Source: Algicola sagamiensis DSM 14643
Lineage (GTDB): Bacteria; Pseudomonadota; Gammaproteobacteria; Enterobacterales; Alteromonadaceae
Assembly (NCBI RefSeq): GCF_000374485.1
Contig: NZ_KB894498.1
Span: 136,489 to 200,488, forward strand
Length of the DNA: 64,000 nt
Direction: 5' to 3'
Every line of letters starts with the position of its first letter. The stretch's first letter is position 1. A program made the translations under genes and the position numbers. The notes beneath the pieces were generated by a model that saw only the letters and a list, made by a program, of their open reading frames with translations, was not told the DNA's origin and did no database searches. Positions 54,371 through 63,947 of this stretch are shown here, piece by piece.

Positions 54371-57007
54371 CTAAAACTGAACATGCACACCAGCATAGTA
54401 ACGGCGACCATTGAGATAATAAGTCGTGGGCCGTGACTTGGTTTCGGAGTATTTAAATATCTCCTCATCCGTCAAATTCACACCCTTCAACGACACGCTG
54501 ATTTGCTCATTAATGTTGTAAGAAAACGATGCATCCCATTGGCCACGGCTATCCGTCATTAATTCTGCTCCGCGCTCGATCCCCTCCAGATAGCTAGAGC
54601 GATAGTTATAAGACAGGCGTCCACTCAAAGCATCATCTTCGTAATAGGCAGAAAGGTTGACCGTATTTTTGGAGTTGCCTGGAATTTTATCACTACCCGA
54701 CTGTTGTCTATTATCCGCTTTCGCGTTGGAATAGGTGTAATTCGCGATGACCCCAAATGAATCGAAGAATGGCTGCTGATAACTCAGCTCAAGTCCTTTG
54801 TTTGTGCCGCCATCGCCATTGATCGGCCGTGAGATTTGAAAAGTCTTGTTGGAACCGGTTAACTCGTCAAACATGCTCACAGATGACTGTGTATCAATCA
54901 CGTAAGACTCGATATCCTTCGCGAATACCGTAGCAGATAACAATGCGGAGTCCATAAAGTACCATTCAACACCCACTTCGATTTGATTCGCGCGAAATGG
55001 CTCTAACTCCGGGTTACCAGATGTCCCTGTGAGATTGCTGTTGATCAAGCTGGTTGACGCTGCAAGCTTAGAATACTCTGGACGAGCCATCACACGTGCA
55101 GCTGCAACACGCAACTGCAAGTCATCTTGCAAGTCATAGTTCAAGTTAAAGCTTGGGAGTACATCAGAATATCGATTGCGAAATGTCTTCCAAGTTTTGC
55201 TCGTTGGCGCATGCCAAGGACCATTCCATTGCCAGGAAGAAGAAGTTAGCTCGGTTTGTACCAAGCGAAGCCCAATATTGCCACGGAAGTTCTCCCCCTC
55301 AAAGCTGCCCTTTGCATAACCCGCCGATATTTTCTCATTGATCGCAAATATCTCTGGGAGGAAGCGATAGAACACGATGCGGTTTGGATCAGCAGTGAGC
55401 GCTTCGGCTAGTTTATCCGCATTGAGCTTTGGGTATGAAACAAGTGACCCGGGTAAGCGGAGATCCGACATAAAATCGGATGGGATCAAGCCATCGGCAA
55501 AGTTGGCCATGGATGGGTTATTCTTTTTCACCTCATCCAAAATGGATTCAGAGAACCCATCGGTGGGTACATGGAAGCGACCAGCTTGAAAATCCAGATT
55601 TTTATCATGATCACGGTACTTCATGCCCAGTTTGACTTCGTGAAAAATTCCCGCGTTGACTTCCCGACTGATATCGAGTTGCGCATACCATTCTTCATCT
55701 TCCGTCGGGCGGCTATTCATATGCGCCCAGTCTAGGTTATTCAACAAAGCAGGATCGGTCGAGTCGAATGATGTAGGAAAACTTACTTGAGGTACACCTT
55801 GTCGAAGGTCAAAACTGTACTTCGTGTTTGCTGCAAATTCAGAGAAAATATCTCGCGTTGTCCCACCTTCGGCTTTGGTGTAGCCGATTTGCCCATGCCA
55901 GGTTAGCAGATCCCCCAAATAATTAATATCCAGGTCATATGCCGATGTTTCCGTGAAGGAAATTCGGTTGGCAACATTGTGAACAGCACCACGGCGATCT
56001 GAAGCGCCCATTGTTGCACTGACCAACGTCCCATGCTGGATCACGGGTGATTCGACATTCGGCCCATTCGGTGTACGACCGCTATCCCACTCCCAGGTGG
56101 GTGGCACCAAATAGTTATGATTTAAGTTATTCGCATCCATCTTTGAATGCAGCAGATTCAGCGTCATGTCTAGCACATCATTTGGTGCGTATTGGAACGT
56201 CAACACACCACTTTCTCGCTCACGCTCCTGTTGAAAATACGCCGAACCGATTAAGCTTGGAACGCTAATATTTTCCTGACCTGCAATGGTTCTTTTATCC
56301 CAGCCAAGCACCTCAAAACCGTCGCGACGCAGCGTTCGATCCTGCTTGATCAGCGAGACGAGTACACCGAAGTTTTCATCTGGGTTTTTCCATGAATATA
56401 AAACGGATAAGCTCGGGTCCCACGCATCGGACAAATCATTGTATGTGCCCTCAACTGTTCCAGCGAGTCTGCTCGATGGCATGGCCAACGGACGCCGAGT
56501 CCTCACAATCACCGTGCCACCAATGCTGCCCTCATCAATATCCGCTTGTGGACTTTTATGGACTTCGAGTGAAGAAACGATTTCTGAAGGAAGTAAGCTG
56601 TAATTAAAGCTTCGGCTGGGTTTGTCCAGAATAAACCAATCTGCGGTTGCGACATTCTGACCATTAAGCAGGGTTCGGTTCAGGCCGGGGGCAGTGCCTC
56701 GAATGCTGACTTTTTCTCCCTCTCCAAAATCTCTACTAATTGAAACGCCTGTGATACGTTGCAGAGAGTCTGCAACATTTTTATCCGGAAACTTTCCGAT
56801 ATCCTCCGCTGTGATCGCATCCACAACTGCATTGGACATTCGTTTGGTATTCACAGACTCATTGAGACTTGCCCGGATCCCACGGACCTCAATGACTTCG
56901 ATTTCTTCCTGTTCGGTTTCTGCCACAGACTCAAATGTACAGGCGGTGCCCACCAATAGAGCAAACCGAACTGCTTTTGCGCAAATTGAAATGGTATTTG
57001 TTCTCAT
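54371..57007 (-). CDS. TonB-dependent receptor, probable chito-oligosaccharide/GlcNAc uptake
   Basis: 878-aa outer-membrane receptor. Signal peptide about 1-29, then a TonB-box-like IEVIEVRGI (about 36-44). Plug domain: DAITAEDIGKFPDKNVADSLQRITGVSISRD, GTAPGLNRTLLNGQNVATADW. Barrel to the terminal Phe in YYAGVHVQF. The sequence resembles the Xanthomonas/Caulobacter-type carbohydrate TBDR group (TIGR01782 style). As first gene of the nag operon it is the obvious port for GlcNAc oligomers. The ATG at 57007 has GGGGGGA 4 nt before; an open frame of 21 more codons upstream is rejected for lack of such a site and of homologous residues. Confidence 0.93.
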   Translation of the reverse strand: MRTNTISICAKAVRFALLVGTACTFESVAETEQEEIEVIEVRGIRASLNESVNTKRMSNAVVDAITAEDIGKFPDKNVADSLQRITGVSISRDFGEGEKVSIRGTAPGLNRTLLNGQNVATADWFILDKPSRSFNYSLLPSEIVSSLEVHKSPQADIDEGSIGGTVIVRTRRPLAMPSSRLAGTVEGTYNDLSDAWDPSLSVLYSWKNPDENFGVLVSLIKQDRTLRRDGFEVLGWDKRTIAGQENISVPSLIGSAYFQQERERESGVLTFQYAPNDVLDMTLNLLHSKMDANNLNHNYLVPPTWEWDSGRTPNGPNVESPVIQHGTLVSATMGASDRRGAVHNVANRISFTETSAYDLDINYLGDLLTWHGQIGYTKAEGGTTRDIFSEFAANTKYSFDLRQGVPQVSFPTSFDSTDPALLNNLDWAHMNSRPTEDEEWYAQLDISREVNAGIFHEVKLGMKYRDHDKNLDFQAGRFHVPTDGFSESILDEVKKNNPSMANFADGLIPSDFMSDLRLPGSLVSYPKLNADKLAEALTADPNRIVFYRFLPEIFAINEKISAGYAKGSFEGENFRGNIGLRLVQTELTSSSWQWNGPWHAPTSKTWKTFRNRYSDVLPSFNLNYDLQDDLQLRVAAARVMARPEYSKLAASTSLINSNLTGTSGNPELEPFRANQIEVGVEWYFMDSALLSATVFAKDIESYVIDTQSSVSMFDELTGSNKTFQISRPINGDGGTNKGLELSYQQPFFDSFGVIANYTYSNAKADNRQQSGSDKIPGNSKNTVNLSAYYEDDALSGRLSYNYRSSYLEGIERGAELMTDSRGQWDASFSYNINEQISVSLKGVNLTDEEIFKYSETKSRPTTYYLNGRRYYAGVHVQF

Positions 57008-57183
57008 TGTTCCCCCCAACTGACTGTTCCATGCGCGATTTTTTCCACAGCCGTGAGAAAGCCCATCCAACTTCGTTTTACTTATTCGACTTCAATTGAC
57101 TGCTTTACATGACAACTTCCGATATATATAACTGGATGATATTTATTGCTTTTTACACTAGCATTTGGATTATTTTTATAATT

Positions 57184-57197
57184 TGACAACGCTGTCA
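57184..57197. promoter_or_regulatory. LacI/NagR-type operator candidate
   Basis: TGACA-ACGC-TGTCA: perfect 5-bp arms around a CG centre, typical of LacI-family sites. It lies 177 bp upstream of the TBDR start and 226 bp upstream of the lacI-type gene, within the 57008-57422 divergent spacer. No other feature is visible in that spacer. Confidence 0.6.
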
Positions 57198-57422
57198 TTT
57201 AAATTTAATGTACACAATATTTAGACAGTTGAAAAGGATTATTCGAAAATTTATTCCGCCAAAAATACAACGTGATTATCAAAAATAAGAATCAAACCAT
57301 CGCGGGATTGGAAGGCATAGAAAATTCATCTAGACTGGGGTTACCTCTTTCAGAGGTAAAATTGAACCAACTTGAACATTGATTGTTCACATCCAAGCAA
57401 TACCTATAAAAATAAGCATCTT

Positions 57423-58481
57423 ATGACGAAAGTAACCATCCATGATGTCGCAAGACATGCCGGCGTTTCCATTAAAACTGTATCCCGGGTCTTGAATCAG
57501 GAACCTTCCGTACGACAATCAACCAAAGAAAAAGTCACCGAAGCCATCACTATCCTGAATTACCAACCAAACCTTTCTGCCAGAAACCTTGCCGGGGCGC
57601 GTTCGTATACCATCGCCTACGTCTACGATAACCCCAATGCCTACTATATTATTGAAATGCAAAAAGGGATTTTATCGATTTGCCGGGAACATGGTTTTGA
57701 GCTGGTGATCCACCCGTGTGACTCCACCGCAGATGACATTTGTGAAGAAATTGAAATGATGATCCGGCGCACAAACTTATCCGGCCTCGTGTTGACACCA
57801 CCACTTTCCGAAATGCCGGAGATCCAAACCTTACTGGCTCAGTTAGACGTCCAATATATTGCAATCACCTCCAGCCAGAACAAACGAGAACATGAAAATC
57901 AACAACACCACGATCATCAACACATCACGATTGATGATCTGGGCGCAGCAAAAGACATGACCCGTTACCTGCTGGATATGGGTCATCGACAGATTGGTTT
58001 TATTAGTGGTGATCTCGACCATGCTTCCAGCCATGAAAGGCTCAATGGCTACCAAGAAGCCCTTCAAGAAGAAGGACTCAAAGCAGACCCAAAAATGGTG
58101 CGCTCTGGTCAATACTCATTTGAGTCAGGAAAGGTGGAGGCCAAAACCTTGCTATCTACTCAACCGCGTCCCACAGCGATTTTTGCCTGTAATGACGAAA
58201 TCGCAGCAGGTGCACTATTTGCTGCTACCCAACTCGACATCCAAGTACCACAGGAACTATCGATTGTGGGATTCGAAGATAGTCCCTTTTCGAGACAAAC
58301 TTGGCCATCTTTAACAACCTGTGCGCAGCCAACATTCGAGATTGCCCAACATGCAACCCGGTCGCTCATTCGACAAGTTCGTCGTACACAGGCACAAACA
58401 GAAACAACGAAACCAATTCAGCACATATTTAAACCAACCCTGGTTTTACGAGAATCCAGTGGGCATCGTCAGGACGTATAA
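57423..58481 (+). CDS. nagR: LacI family repressor of the GlcNAc locus (NagR-like)
   Basis: 352-aa regulator. The N-terminal LacI helix-turn-helix and hinge read VTIHDVARHAGVSIKTVSRVLNQEPSVRQSTKEKVTEAI (about 4-42) and LSARNLAGARS. The periplasmic-binding-like effector domain continues to the end (IVGFEDSPFSRQTWPSLTTCAQP near the C-terminus). In other proteobacteria LacI-type NagR represses nag and chitin genes and is released by GlcNAc-6-P; that is inferred here from the divergent TBDR-nag operon and downstream hexosaminidase. The ATG at 57423 places the HTH correctly; the longer frame is rejected. Confidence 0.92.
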   Translation: MTKVTIHDVARHAGVSIKTVSRVLNQEPSVRQSTKEKVTEAITILNYQPNLSARNLAGARSYTIAYVYDNPNAYYIIEMQKGILSICREHGFELVIHPCDSTADDICEEIEMMIRRTNLSGLVLTPPLSEMPEIQTLLAQLDVQYIAITSSQNKREHENQQHHDHQHITIDDLGAAKDMTRYLLDMGHRQIGFISGDLDHASSHERLNGYQEALQEEGLKADPKMVRSGQYSFESGKVEAKTLLSTQPRPTAIFACNDEIAAGALFAATQLDIQVPQELSIVGFEDSPFSRQTWPSLTTCAQPTFEIAQHATRSLIRQVRRTQAQTETTKPIQHIFKPTLVLRESSGHRQDV

Positions 58482-58517
58482 GTCCATGTGCCACATAATA
58501 AACAAAAGGAAAATACA

Positions 58518-61250
58518 ATGTACCGTTTGATGATTGGCCTTATCCTGTTTTGTTTAGGACTAACGGCTTGCCAGCAAATACAACAACGCTTTACGCCGCT
58601 TGTTCAAGTCAATAAAAACCCGCAGATACAGCAAGCGTTGCATGATATTGCTGCGGGTCTCTCTGTACAAATTGAAGTCCTTAAAAATCCACAAGCTTTA
58701 ACTGCTGAAGAAAAAAGTCAATGTGATGCAGCAGGCGCAGACTGGTCTTCTTGTTTTTTTCTTCGACTCAGCATTCAAAACCTTGGCGAAGATATCCAAG
58801 CAAGTTCACCACAATTTGCCTTATATATGCACAGCACAAGACGTTTGCTCAAACTACAAAATCAAGTGCCTTTTGCCCTCCATCACATCAACGGTGATCT
58901 GCATCAGTTCAAGCCAACAGAGGGAGCATTTCAATGGGAATCAGGAAAAACATTCACGTTCGATATCTTGGGTGAATATTGGCTTCTACAAAACAGTGAC
59001 ATTTTTCCACGACTCTTTATCGCAGATGAAAAAGGGCATGCCGCCAATATCCCCATGACGGATACTGAAAATACCAGCCAATATGCGATGCCTATCGATC
59101 GCCATCACTCAAATAATTGGAAACGAACAACAAACGACGGCCATTCGCCATTTACCCCAGAAGCACGTTATAAACTCTATCAAAGCCGCATGGCTGACAC
59201 ATCAACAAGCTGGCAATCCGGTATCATTCCAAAACCTTTAAATCAAACAGTCCATGATCAATCCATTTCGGTTCAGCATGGGTTCTCTATTATAAAGTCA
59301 TCTTTACCATTTCAACAGATTGCAGCCATACAAGCGCGTTTTACTCAGCTTGGGTTGTCATTTTCTCGGCAAACGAAAAAAGGCATGGTTCCGATCCGAG
59401 CAGAAGTCATCGGCCAACATATAAAACACTTCCATCCGGAGCTTGCGATTGAAGGCGGTTATACGCTCCAAGTCTCTGAGCATCACGTACTTATTCAGGG
59501 ATATGACGATGCAGGCGTTTTTTATGGATTTCAGTCACTTCTCGGTTTGATTGATGTAAAGGAGCAGACGCTACCACTCACCACAGTTTATGATGCGCCT
59601 CGATTTGCCTACCGCGGATTATTTATTGATATCGCACGCAACTTCTTTGGGTTGGAAACGCTCAAAAAGATCATCGACCAAATGGCTGCCTATAAGCTTA
59701 ACCGCTTACAACTGCATTTGAGTGACGATGAAGGTTGGCGGATTGAGATCCCGTCGATCCCTGAGCTCACCGAAGTCGCAGGCCAACGCTGCTTTGATCC
59801 CTATGAGCAAACTTGTCTGTTACCACAACTCGGTTCAGGTGCAACGAAAAACAATAGCGGCTCAGGATTTTTGACCGCTGAAGAATATAAAGCACTCTTG
59901 CGATATGCGGATGATCGGATGATCCAGGTGATCCCGGAAATCGATATGCCTGCACATGCACGCGCAGCGATTGTTGCGATGGAGCACCGTTATCAGAAAT
60001 ATCAGAAGACTGATCCTGTTCAAGCCAATCAATATCGACTGCGTGAACCGAAAGATACTTCACGATACCTGTCGATTCAGTATTATAAAGATAGTTATGT
60101 CGATCCATGTTTGGATTCTACCTATCAATTTATTGACCGAGTGATGGGTGATATTCAACAAATGCACAATGACACATCGCATCCGCTCACCACCTGGCAT
60201 TTTGGTGGTGATGAAGCGGTCAACAGCATGTTGGGCCATGGATTTGAATCAAAAAATGGAACTGATCCAACAAAAGGAAATATTGCATTAGCCAACTGGG
60301 ATACACCGTGGTCACGCTCTCCCGCCTGTGCTGCCCTCAAAGCAAAACAACTGAATCCAACATTCACCCCAGCCAATTATTTCGCAAAACGAGTGAGTCA
60401 ACTTGTAAAAGCCCGCGGTATTCATACATTAGGGGCTTGGTCTGATGGAGTATCAGACTTACAAGATCAAAGTGCACTCGAAACTCGTCAGAACTTAGCA
60501 TATGCCTGGAAACCAAGACCTGATGGTGCAACAAAAACAGCAGCCGAACTTGCACAAAAAGGCTTCGGGTTGATTCAAGCCAGCAGTGATGCACTGTACT
60601 TCGATATGCCATACAGTGCCAGCCCGAATGAAAGAGGTACCTACTGGGCATCCCGAGATACGGACAGCTATAAGGCCTTCTCTTATGCCCCCTTAAACCT
60701 TTCCCTGCATGCGAAAAGTAATAAAGATAGAGATGGTCACATCTGGCAAGTACCAGAATCCGAAGTAGACTACACAACCGCAGTCAAAGGGATACAGGGA
60801 CAAGTGTGGACCGAAACAATCCGCACACCACAACTCCTCGAAGCCATGTTATTTCCGAGACTACTTTCATTAGCAGAAAGAGCTTGGCACCGCGCATCTT
60901 GGGAAGATCATCAACAATCAGAATGGATTGATCAAATTCAACTCAATCAGGATTGGAGCCGATTTGCTGCCATTTTGGGTCACAAAGAGTTATTCAAACT
61001 AGAAAAGTCAGGTGTGCACTTTCACCTTCCAGCGGTCGGCGCACAACTCGTCGAAGGTCACTTAAAACTACAGAGTGCTTTCCCTGGTATCAATCTGCAA
61101 TATTTGGCCCCAAATGGAGAATGGAAAGCCTATCATTCAGAGCAACCCCCAGAACATGCGCTCGCAATACGTAGTACAAGCGTAAATGGCGATCGCAGCA
61201 ACACCCCACAACCACTCTCTATTTCTTTAGAAAATCTCGCAGAAAAATAA
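58518..61250 (+). CDS. Beta-N-acetylhexosaminidase / chitobiase, GH20 lipoprotein
   Basis: 910-aa lipoprotein (LTAC, Cys18). Domains in order: CHB_HEX carbohydrate-binding (about 50-215), GH20b (about 235-375), GH20 catalytic barrel (about 378-790) with the catalytic pair Asp565-Glu566 in HFGGDEAVN, and a C-terminal Ig-like CHB_HEX_C domain. It cleaves GlcNAc from chitobiose and chito-oligosaccharides on the cell surface or in the periplasm. AAAGGA lies before the ATG at 58518. It follows nagR by 36 bp and is probably co-transcribed. Confidence 0.95.
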   Translation: MYRLMIGLILFCLGLTACQQIQQRFTPLVQVNKNPQIQQALHDIAAGLSVQIEVLKNPQALTAEEKSQCDAAGADWSSCFFLRLSIQNLGEDIQASSPQFALYMHSTRRLLKLQNQVPFALHHINGDLHQFKPTEGAFQWESGKTFTFDILGEYWLLQNSDIFPRLFIADEKGHAANIPMTDTENTSQYAMPIDRHHSNNWKRTTNDGHSPFTPEARYKLYQSRMADTSTSWQSGIIPKPLNQTVHDQSISVQHGFSIIKSSLPFQQIAAIQARFTQLGLSFSRQTKKGMVPIRAEVIGQHIKHFHPELAIEGGYTLQVSEHHVLIQGYDDAGVFYGFQSLLGLIDVKEQTLPLTTVYDAPRFAYRGLFIDIARNFFGLETLKKIIDQMAAYKLNRLQLHLSDDEGWRIEIPSIPELTEVAGQRCFDPYEQTCLLPQLGSGATKNNSGSGFLTAEEYKALLRYADDRMIQVIPEIDMPAHARAAIVAMEHRYQKYQKTDPVQANQYRLREPKDTSRYLSIQYYKDSYVDPCLDSTYQFIDRVMGDIQQMHNDTSHPLTTWHFGGDEAVNSMLGHGFESKNGTDPTKGNIALANWDTPWSRSPACAALKAKQLNPTFTPANYFAKRVSQLVKARGIHTLGAWSDGVSDLQDQSALETRQNLAYAWKPRPDGATKTAAELAQKGFGLIQASSDALYFDMPYSASPNERGTYWASRDTDSYKAFSYAPLNLSLHAKSNKDRDGHIWQVPESEVDYTTAVKGIQGQVWTETIRTPQLLEAMLFPRLLSLAERAWHRASWEDHQQSEWIDQIQLNQDWSRFAAILGHKELFKLEKSGVHFHLPAVGAQLVEGHLKLQSAFPGINLQYLAPNGEWKAYHSEQPPEHALAIRSTSVNGDRSNTPQPLSISLENLAEK

Positions 61251-61253
61251 CCA

Positions 61254-61276
61254 GAGGGCCGATTTGGCCCTCCTTT
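61254..61276 (+). terminator. Terminator hairpin after GH20 gene
   Basis: A 7-bp GC-rich stem GAGGGCC / GGCCCTC with a 5-nt loop follows directly after the stop. The T-tract is short (CTTTG), so termination may be partial. Confidence 0.6.
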
Positions 61277-61513
61277 GCCATTGCCCTTCATTCACGCTTT
61301 CGGACATATCAATTTACATTAAATTGAAAAAATTTTATACAAATCCGTAAATTGTATGAAAGTTAAATTTTTCTACAACAAAGTGGTTAAATATTTACCC
61401 AATAATTGCTATCATTTTACAAATCTCGCACACAAAAATGACTAAAAATCAACCAAAAGCGAGTCATTCTGTGTGTTTTTCAATCTTTACGTAGTATTGA
61501 TAAGGAATATTCC

Positions 61514-63658
61514 GTGAAAACAAAATTGCTAGCAAGTTTAATCACTGCATTACTCGTCACCGGTTGCGGCGGCGGCTCCAACATGGACGATAAGAACAAG
61601 AAAACAAGTAAGTCGAATCCAACAACACCTTCAAAACCTTCTTCACCATCAAGCCCAGATACAAATACTGGCGGGGATAAAGATGATGGGAAAGGATCTG
61701 GGGGAGATAAGGGAGATGGGAAGGATACTGATGGCTCTACTGATACAGGAAGTCAGGAAGAAAAGACACTAAGTTTTAAAGTCGTCGCAAGAAGCGAATG
61801 TGGTCAAGAAATTCCATTAAATGAAACTCATACAACTACTGTCATTCTTTTTGATGAAAATTGGGAACCAATTGATACTGATAAGAAATCCGCAGCTTCT
61901 CTGATTGTTAGTACAGATACTGACGACTCCGATGACCCAGCAGAGCCAGATGACACAAAAGATCCGAATAAAACTGTTGATCCGACTAAAGTGAAATACC
62001 CATCTAAACTCTATGGCAAATCAACAGATGAAAATGGAAATGTCAGCTTTAAATTAAAAGGAAAAGATACCGTAAATTTAGCAATTATGGTTGGTGCTCT
62101 AGAACATCGCCTATCTTTAAAGCCAAATACAAGAGAAACCGCTGAGTTAAATATTACGACGTATCAAGATGTACCCGTTAAAGATCTAGGTAACTTCAAA
62201 GTAGACTTGGAATTCTATAAAGAGAATGATGAATTACGCCTGAAAGGATGTGAATGTAAGACAGTAAATGTTAAGGCCAATATACCTACAGCTATAAAAG
62301 AATTACCGTTATTCGGCGTTGAGATCAATAATGGGAAGCACGACAAAGTCGTCACTCAGACAAACAATGGTGGTCAACATGTATGGAATGACGTATTTGT
62401 GTGTAAAGAAGGTCGCAAAGATGCAGCAACATACCCAGCTCTAGTGACTCACTCTGGAGATAAAATTTTTGTTGCCAATAATCTTGAAAGCCAGCTTAAA
62501 ACATTAAATTCAAGCGGCAAATACGAAGTTACTTTAAATGAAGTAGATGAGTTGAGCTATGAAAAAGTAAATATAGAAGCTAAGAACTTCCAAGATACTT
62601 CAAGTGCATTTGTGACTGTCTCAAGACGGCCTGTTAATCGGTTAAATAGTAACGTCATTGAGCCATTTCATGTAGAAAATAATCGAATGTATAGCTCTTC
62701 AGTACCTAAGTTCAATGATACACTCGAGGAAATTCTCAAAGAATACCCTAAGCATCTTCCAAATCACATCACAATTGAAGACTTTATCAAGAAGAAGCAA
62801 ACTGCTTATTCCACAACTGGTGATTTAGCCCAAAGAATTTCGAAAAGCCTGACAGTAAAACAAAAAGCAAATTACTTTACCGAAGGATATGTCGAGCACT
62901 GTGATAGCTATAACAGCTATTACGATCTTTGTGCAAAGGGAAGTAAAGTTAAATATGATGGAAGCGAACAGGTTGGATATTTAAAAGGAAAACTATCTGA
63001 TCCTCAAAATACTGTGTATTCAGTTGCATATCACGTAGAAGAAACATCACCAATCCTTCAAAAGGACAGAGACGAATTCAATCAAGAGCAATATCGCTAC
63101 TTCAATGGTACAGAAGTCATCACAAATACTGACGAGATGCCAAGTACGATTCGCTTTTCATATAATAGGCCACGACAGCAAGAAATTCTTACTAATGCAT
63201 TATCATATTTGAGAAGTAATGAAGGAACTTCAAGTCAATTTTTAGGGACAGTTGGAGCAAAATTCACCAAAATCACAGCGTTATTTGAACATATTCCAGG
63301 CGGTAAAACTGTCGAGTGGACACACTATGGAAACTTAAGATCAAATATGCCAAAACTCCAAGATATTGCTAGTACTGCTGACTTCAAAGACTTCGCTACT
63401 CTATTCTCACCAGGTAGAAACCGTCCAAACCCTATTAGTGAAGATGAGTATACAAATGCTGCGATTATAAATATGAGAATCGATGCATATAGTTTTGAGC
63501 ATAAAGAGCCAAGTTCATTACAAGAGTTTTATCAACTATTTAATGATAACCTTCCTTTGGAAAAGCAAAAGGAACTCAATAAACATATTGAAAAAAACTA
63601 CGCTCGCCTTCAGTTCAACATGAACTATTTTGCAAGAGACGAGGTAGAAACAAAGTAA
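61514..63658 (+). CDS. Large lipoprotein with acidic low-complexity linker, unknown
   Basis: 714-aa lipoprotein (VTGC, Cys18, then GGG). Residues about 20-85 are a low-complexity linker of K/S/P then G/D/K repeats (GGDKDDGKG-like). A beta-rich domain at about 85-235 includes an acidic loop (DTDDSDDPAEPDDTKDP). Middle and C-terminal regions are mixed, with cysteine pairs (CECK; EHCDSY...DLC). No recognised domain. It looks surface-exposed or periplasmic. Base composition is more AT-rich than the nag genes, and it has its own upstream spacer (61277-61513), so it need not belong to the GlcNAc locus. Confidence 0.75.
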   Translation: MKTKLLASLITALLVTGCGGGSNMDDKNKKTSKSNPTTPSKPSSPSSPDTNTGGDKDDGKGSGGDKGDGKDTDGSTDTGSQEEKTLSFKVVARSECGQEIPLNETHTTTVILFDENWEPIDTDKKSAASLIVSTDTDDSDDPAEPDDTKDPNKTVDPTKVKYPSKLYGKSTDENGNVSFKLKGKDTVNLAIMVGALEHRLSLKPNTRETAELNITTYQDVPVKDLGNFKVDLEFYKENDELRLKGCECKTVNVKANIPTAIKELPLFGVEINNGKHDKVVTQTNNGGQHVWNDVFVCKEGRKDAATYPALVTHSGDKIFVANNLESQLKTLNSSGKYEVTLNEVDELSYEKVNIEAKNFQDTSSAFVTVSRRPVNRLNSNVIEPFHVENNRMYSSSVPKFNDTLEEILKEYPKHLPNHITIEDFIKKKQTAYSTTGDLAQRISKSLTVKQKANYFTEGYVEHCDSYNSYYDLCAKGSKVKYDGSEQVGYLKGKLSDPQNTVYSVAYHVEETSPILQKDRDEFNQEQYRYFNGTEVITNTDEMPSTIRFSYNRPRQQEILTNALSYLRSNEGTSSQFLGTVGAKFTKITALFEHIPGGKTVEWTHYGNLRSNMPKLQDIASTADFKDFATLFSPGRNRPNPISEDEYTNAAIINMRIDAYSFEHKEPSSLQEFYQLFNDNLPLEKQKELNKHIEKNYARLQFNMNYFARDEVETK

Positions 63659-63686
63659 TTGGGATAAAAATCCCTTAACAACCTTC

Positions 63687-63714
63687 AGTGCTGCTTAAAT
63701 TATTAAGCAGCACT
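63687..63714 (+). terminator. Perfect 12-bp hairpin after the lipoprotein gene
   Basis: AGTGCTGCTTAA / TTAAGCAGCACT with loop ATTA, 28 bp beyond the stop. No T-run follows on either strand, so this is a terminator of unusual form or a stabilising hairpin. A smaller GGGAT..ATCCC hairpin just upstream is followed by TTAA. Confidence 0.55.
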
Positions 63715-63947
63715 AAAACTAAGTCCCTTCGCTTTCTCTTCTACATTCTTTCAATCAAAAAGTGTCTCTACTTTACATATAAATATCGACTGAGAATATA
63801 TCAATTATGAAAAATCGGAACGCAAAAAGCGATTTAAAATATCAAACAGAGCTATGATGATTTCTGGTGTATGAGGTGAGAAAAAGAATGTGGTGCTAAT
63901 CTGTTGATTGATCTGACAAATCAATAGTCAACAAAGAGAAACACCAC

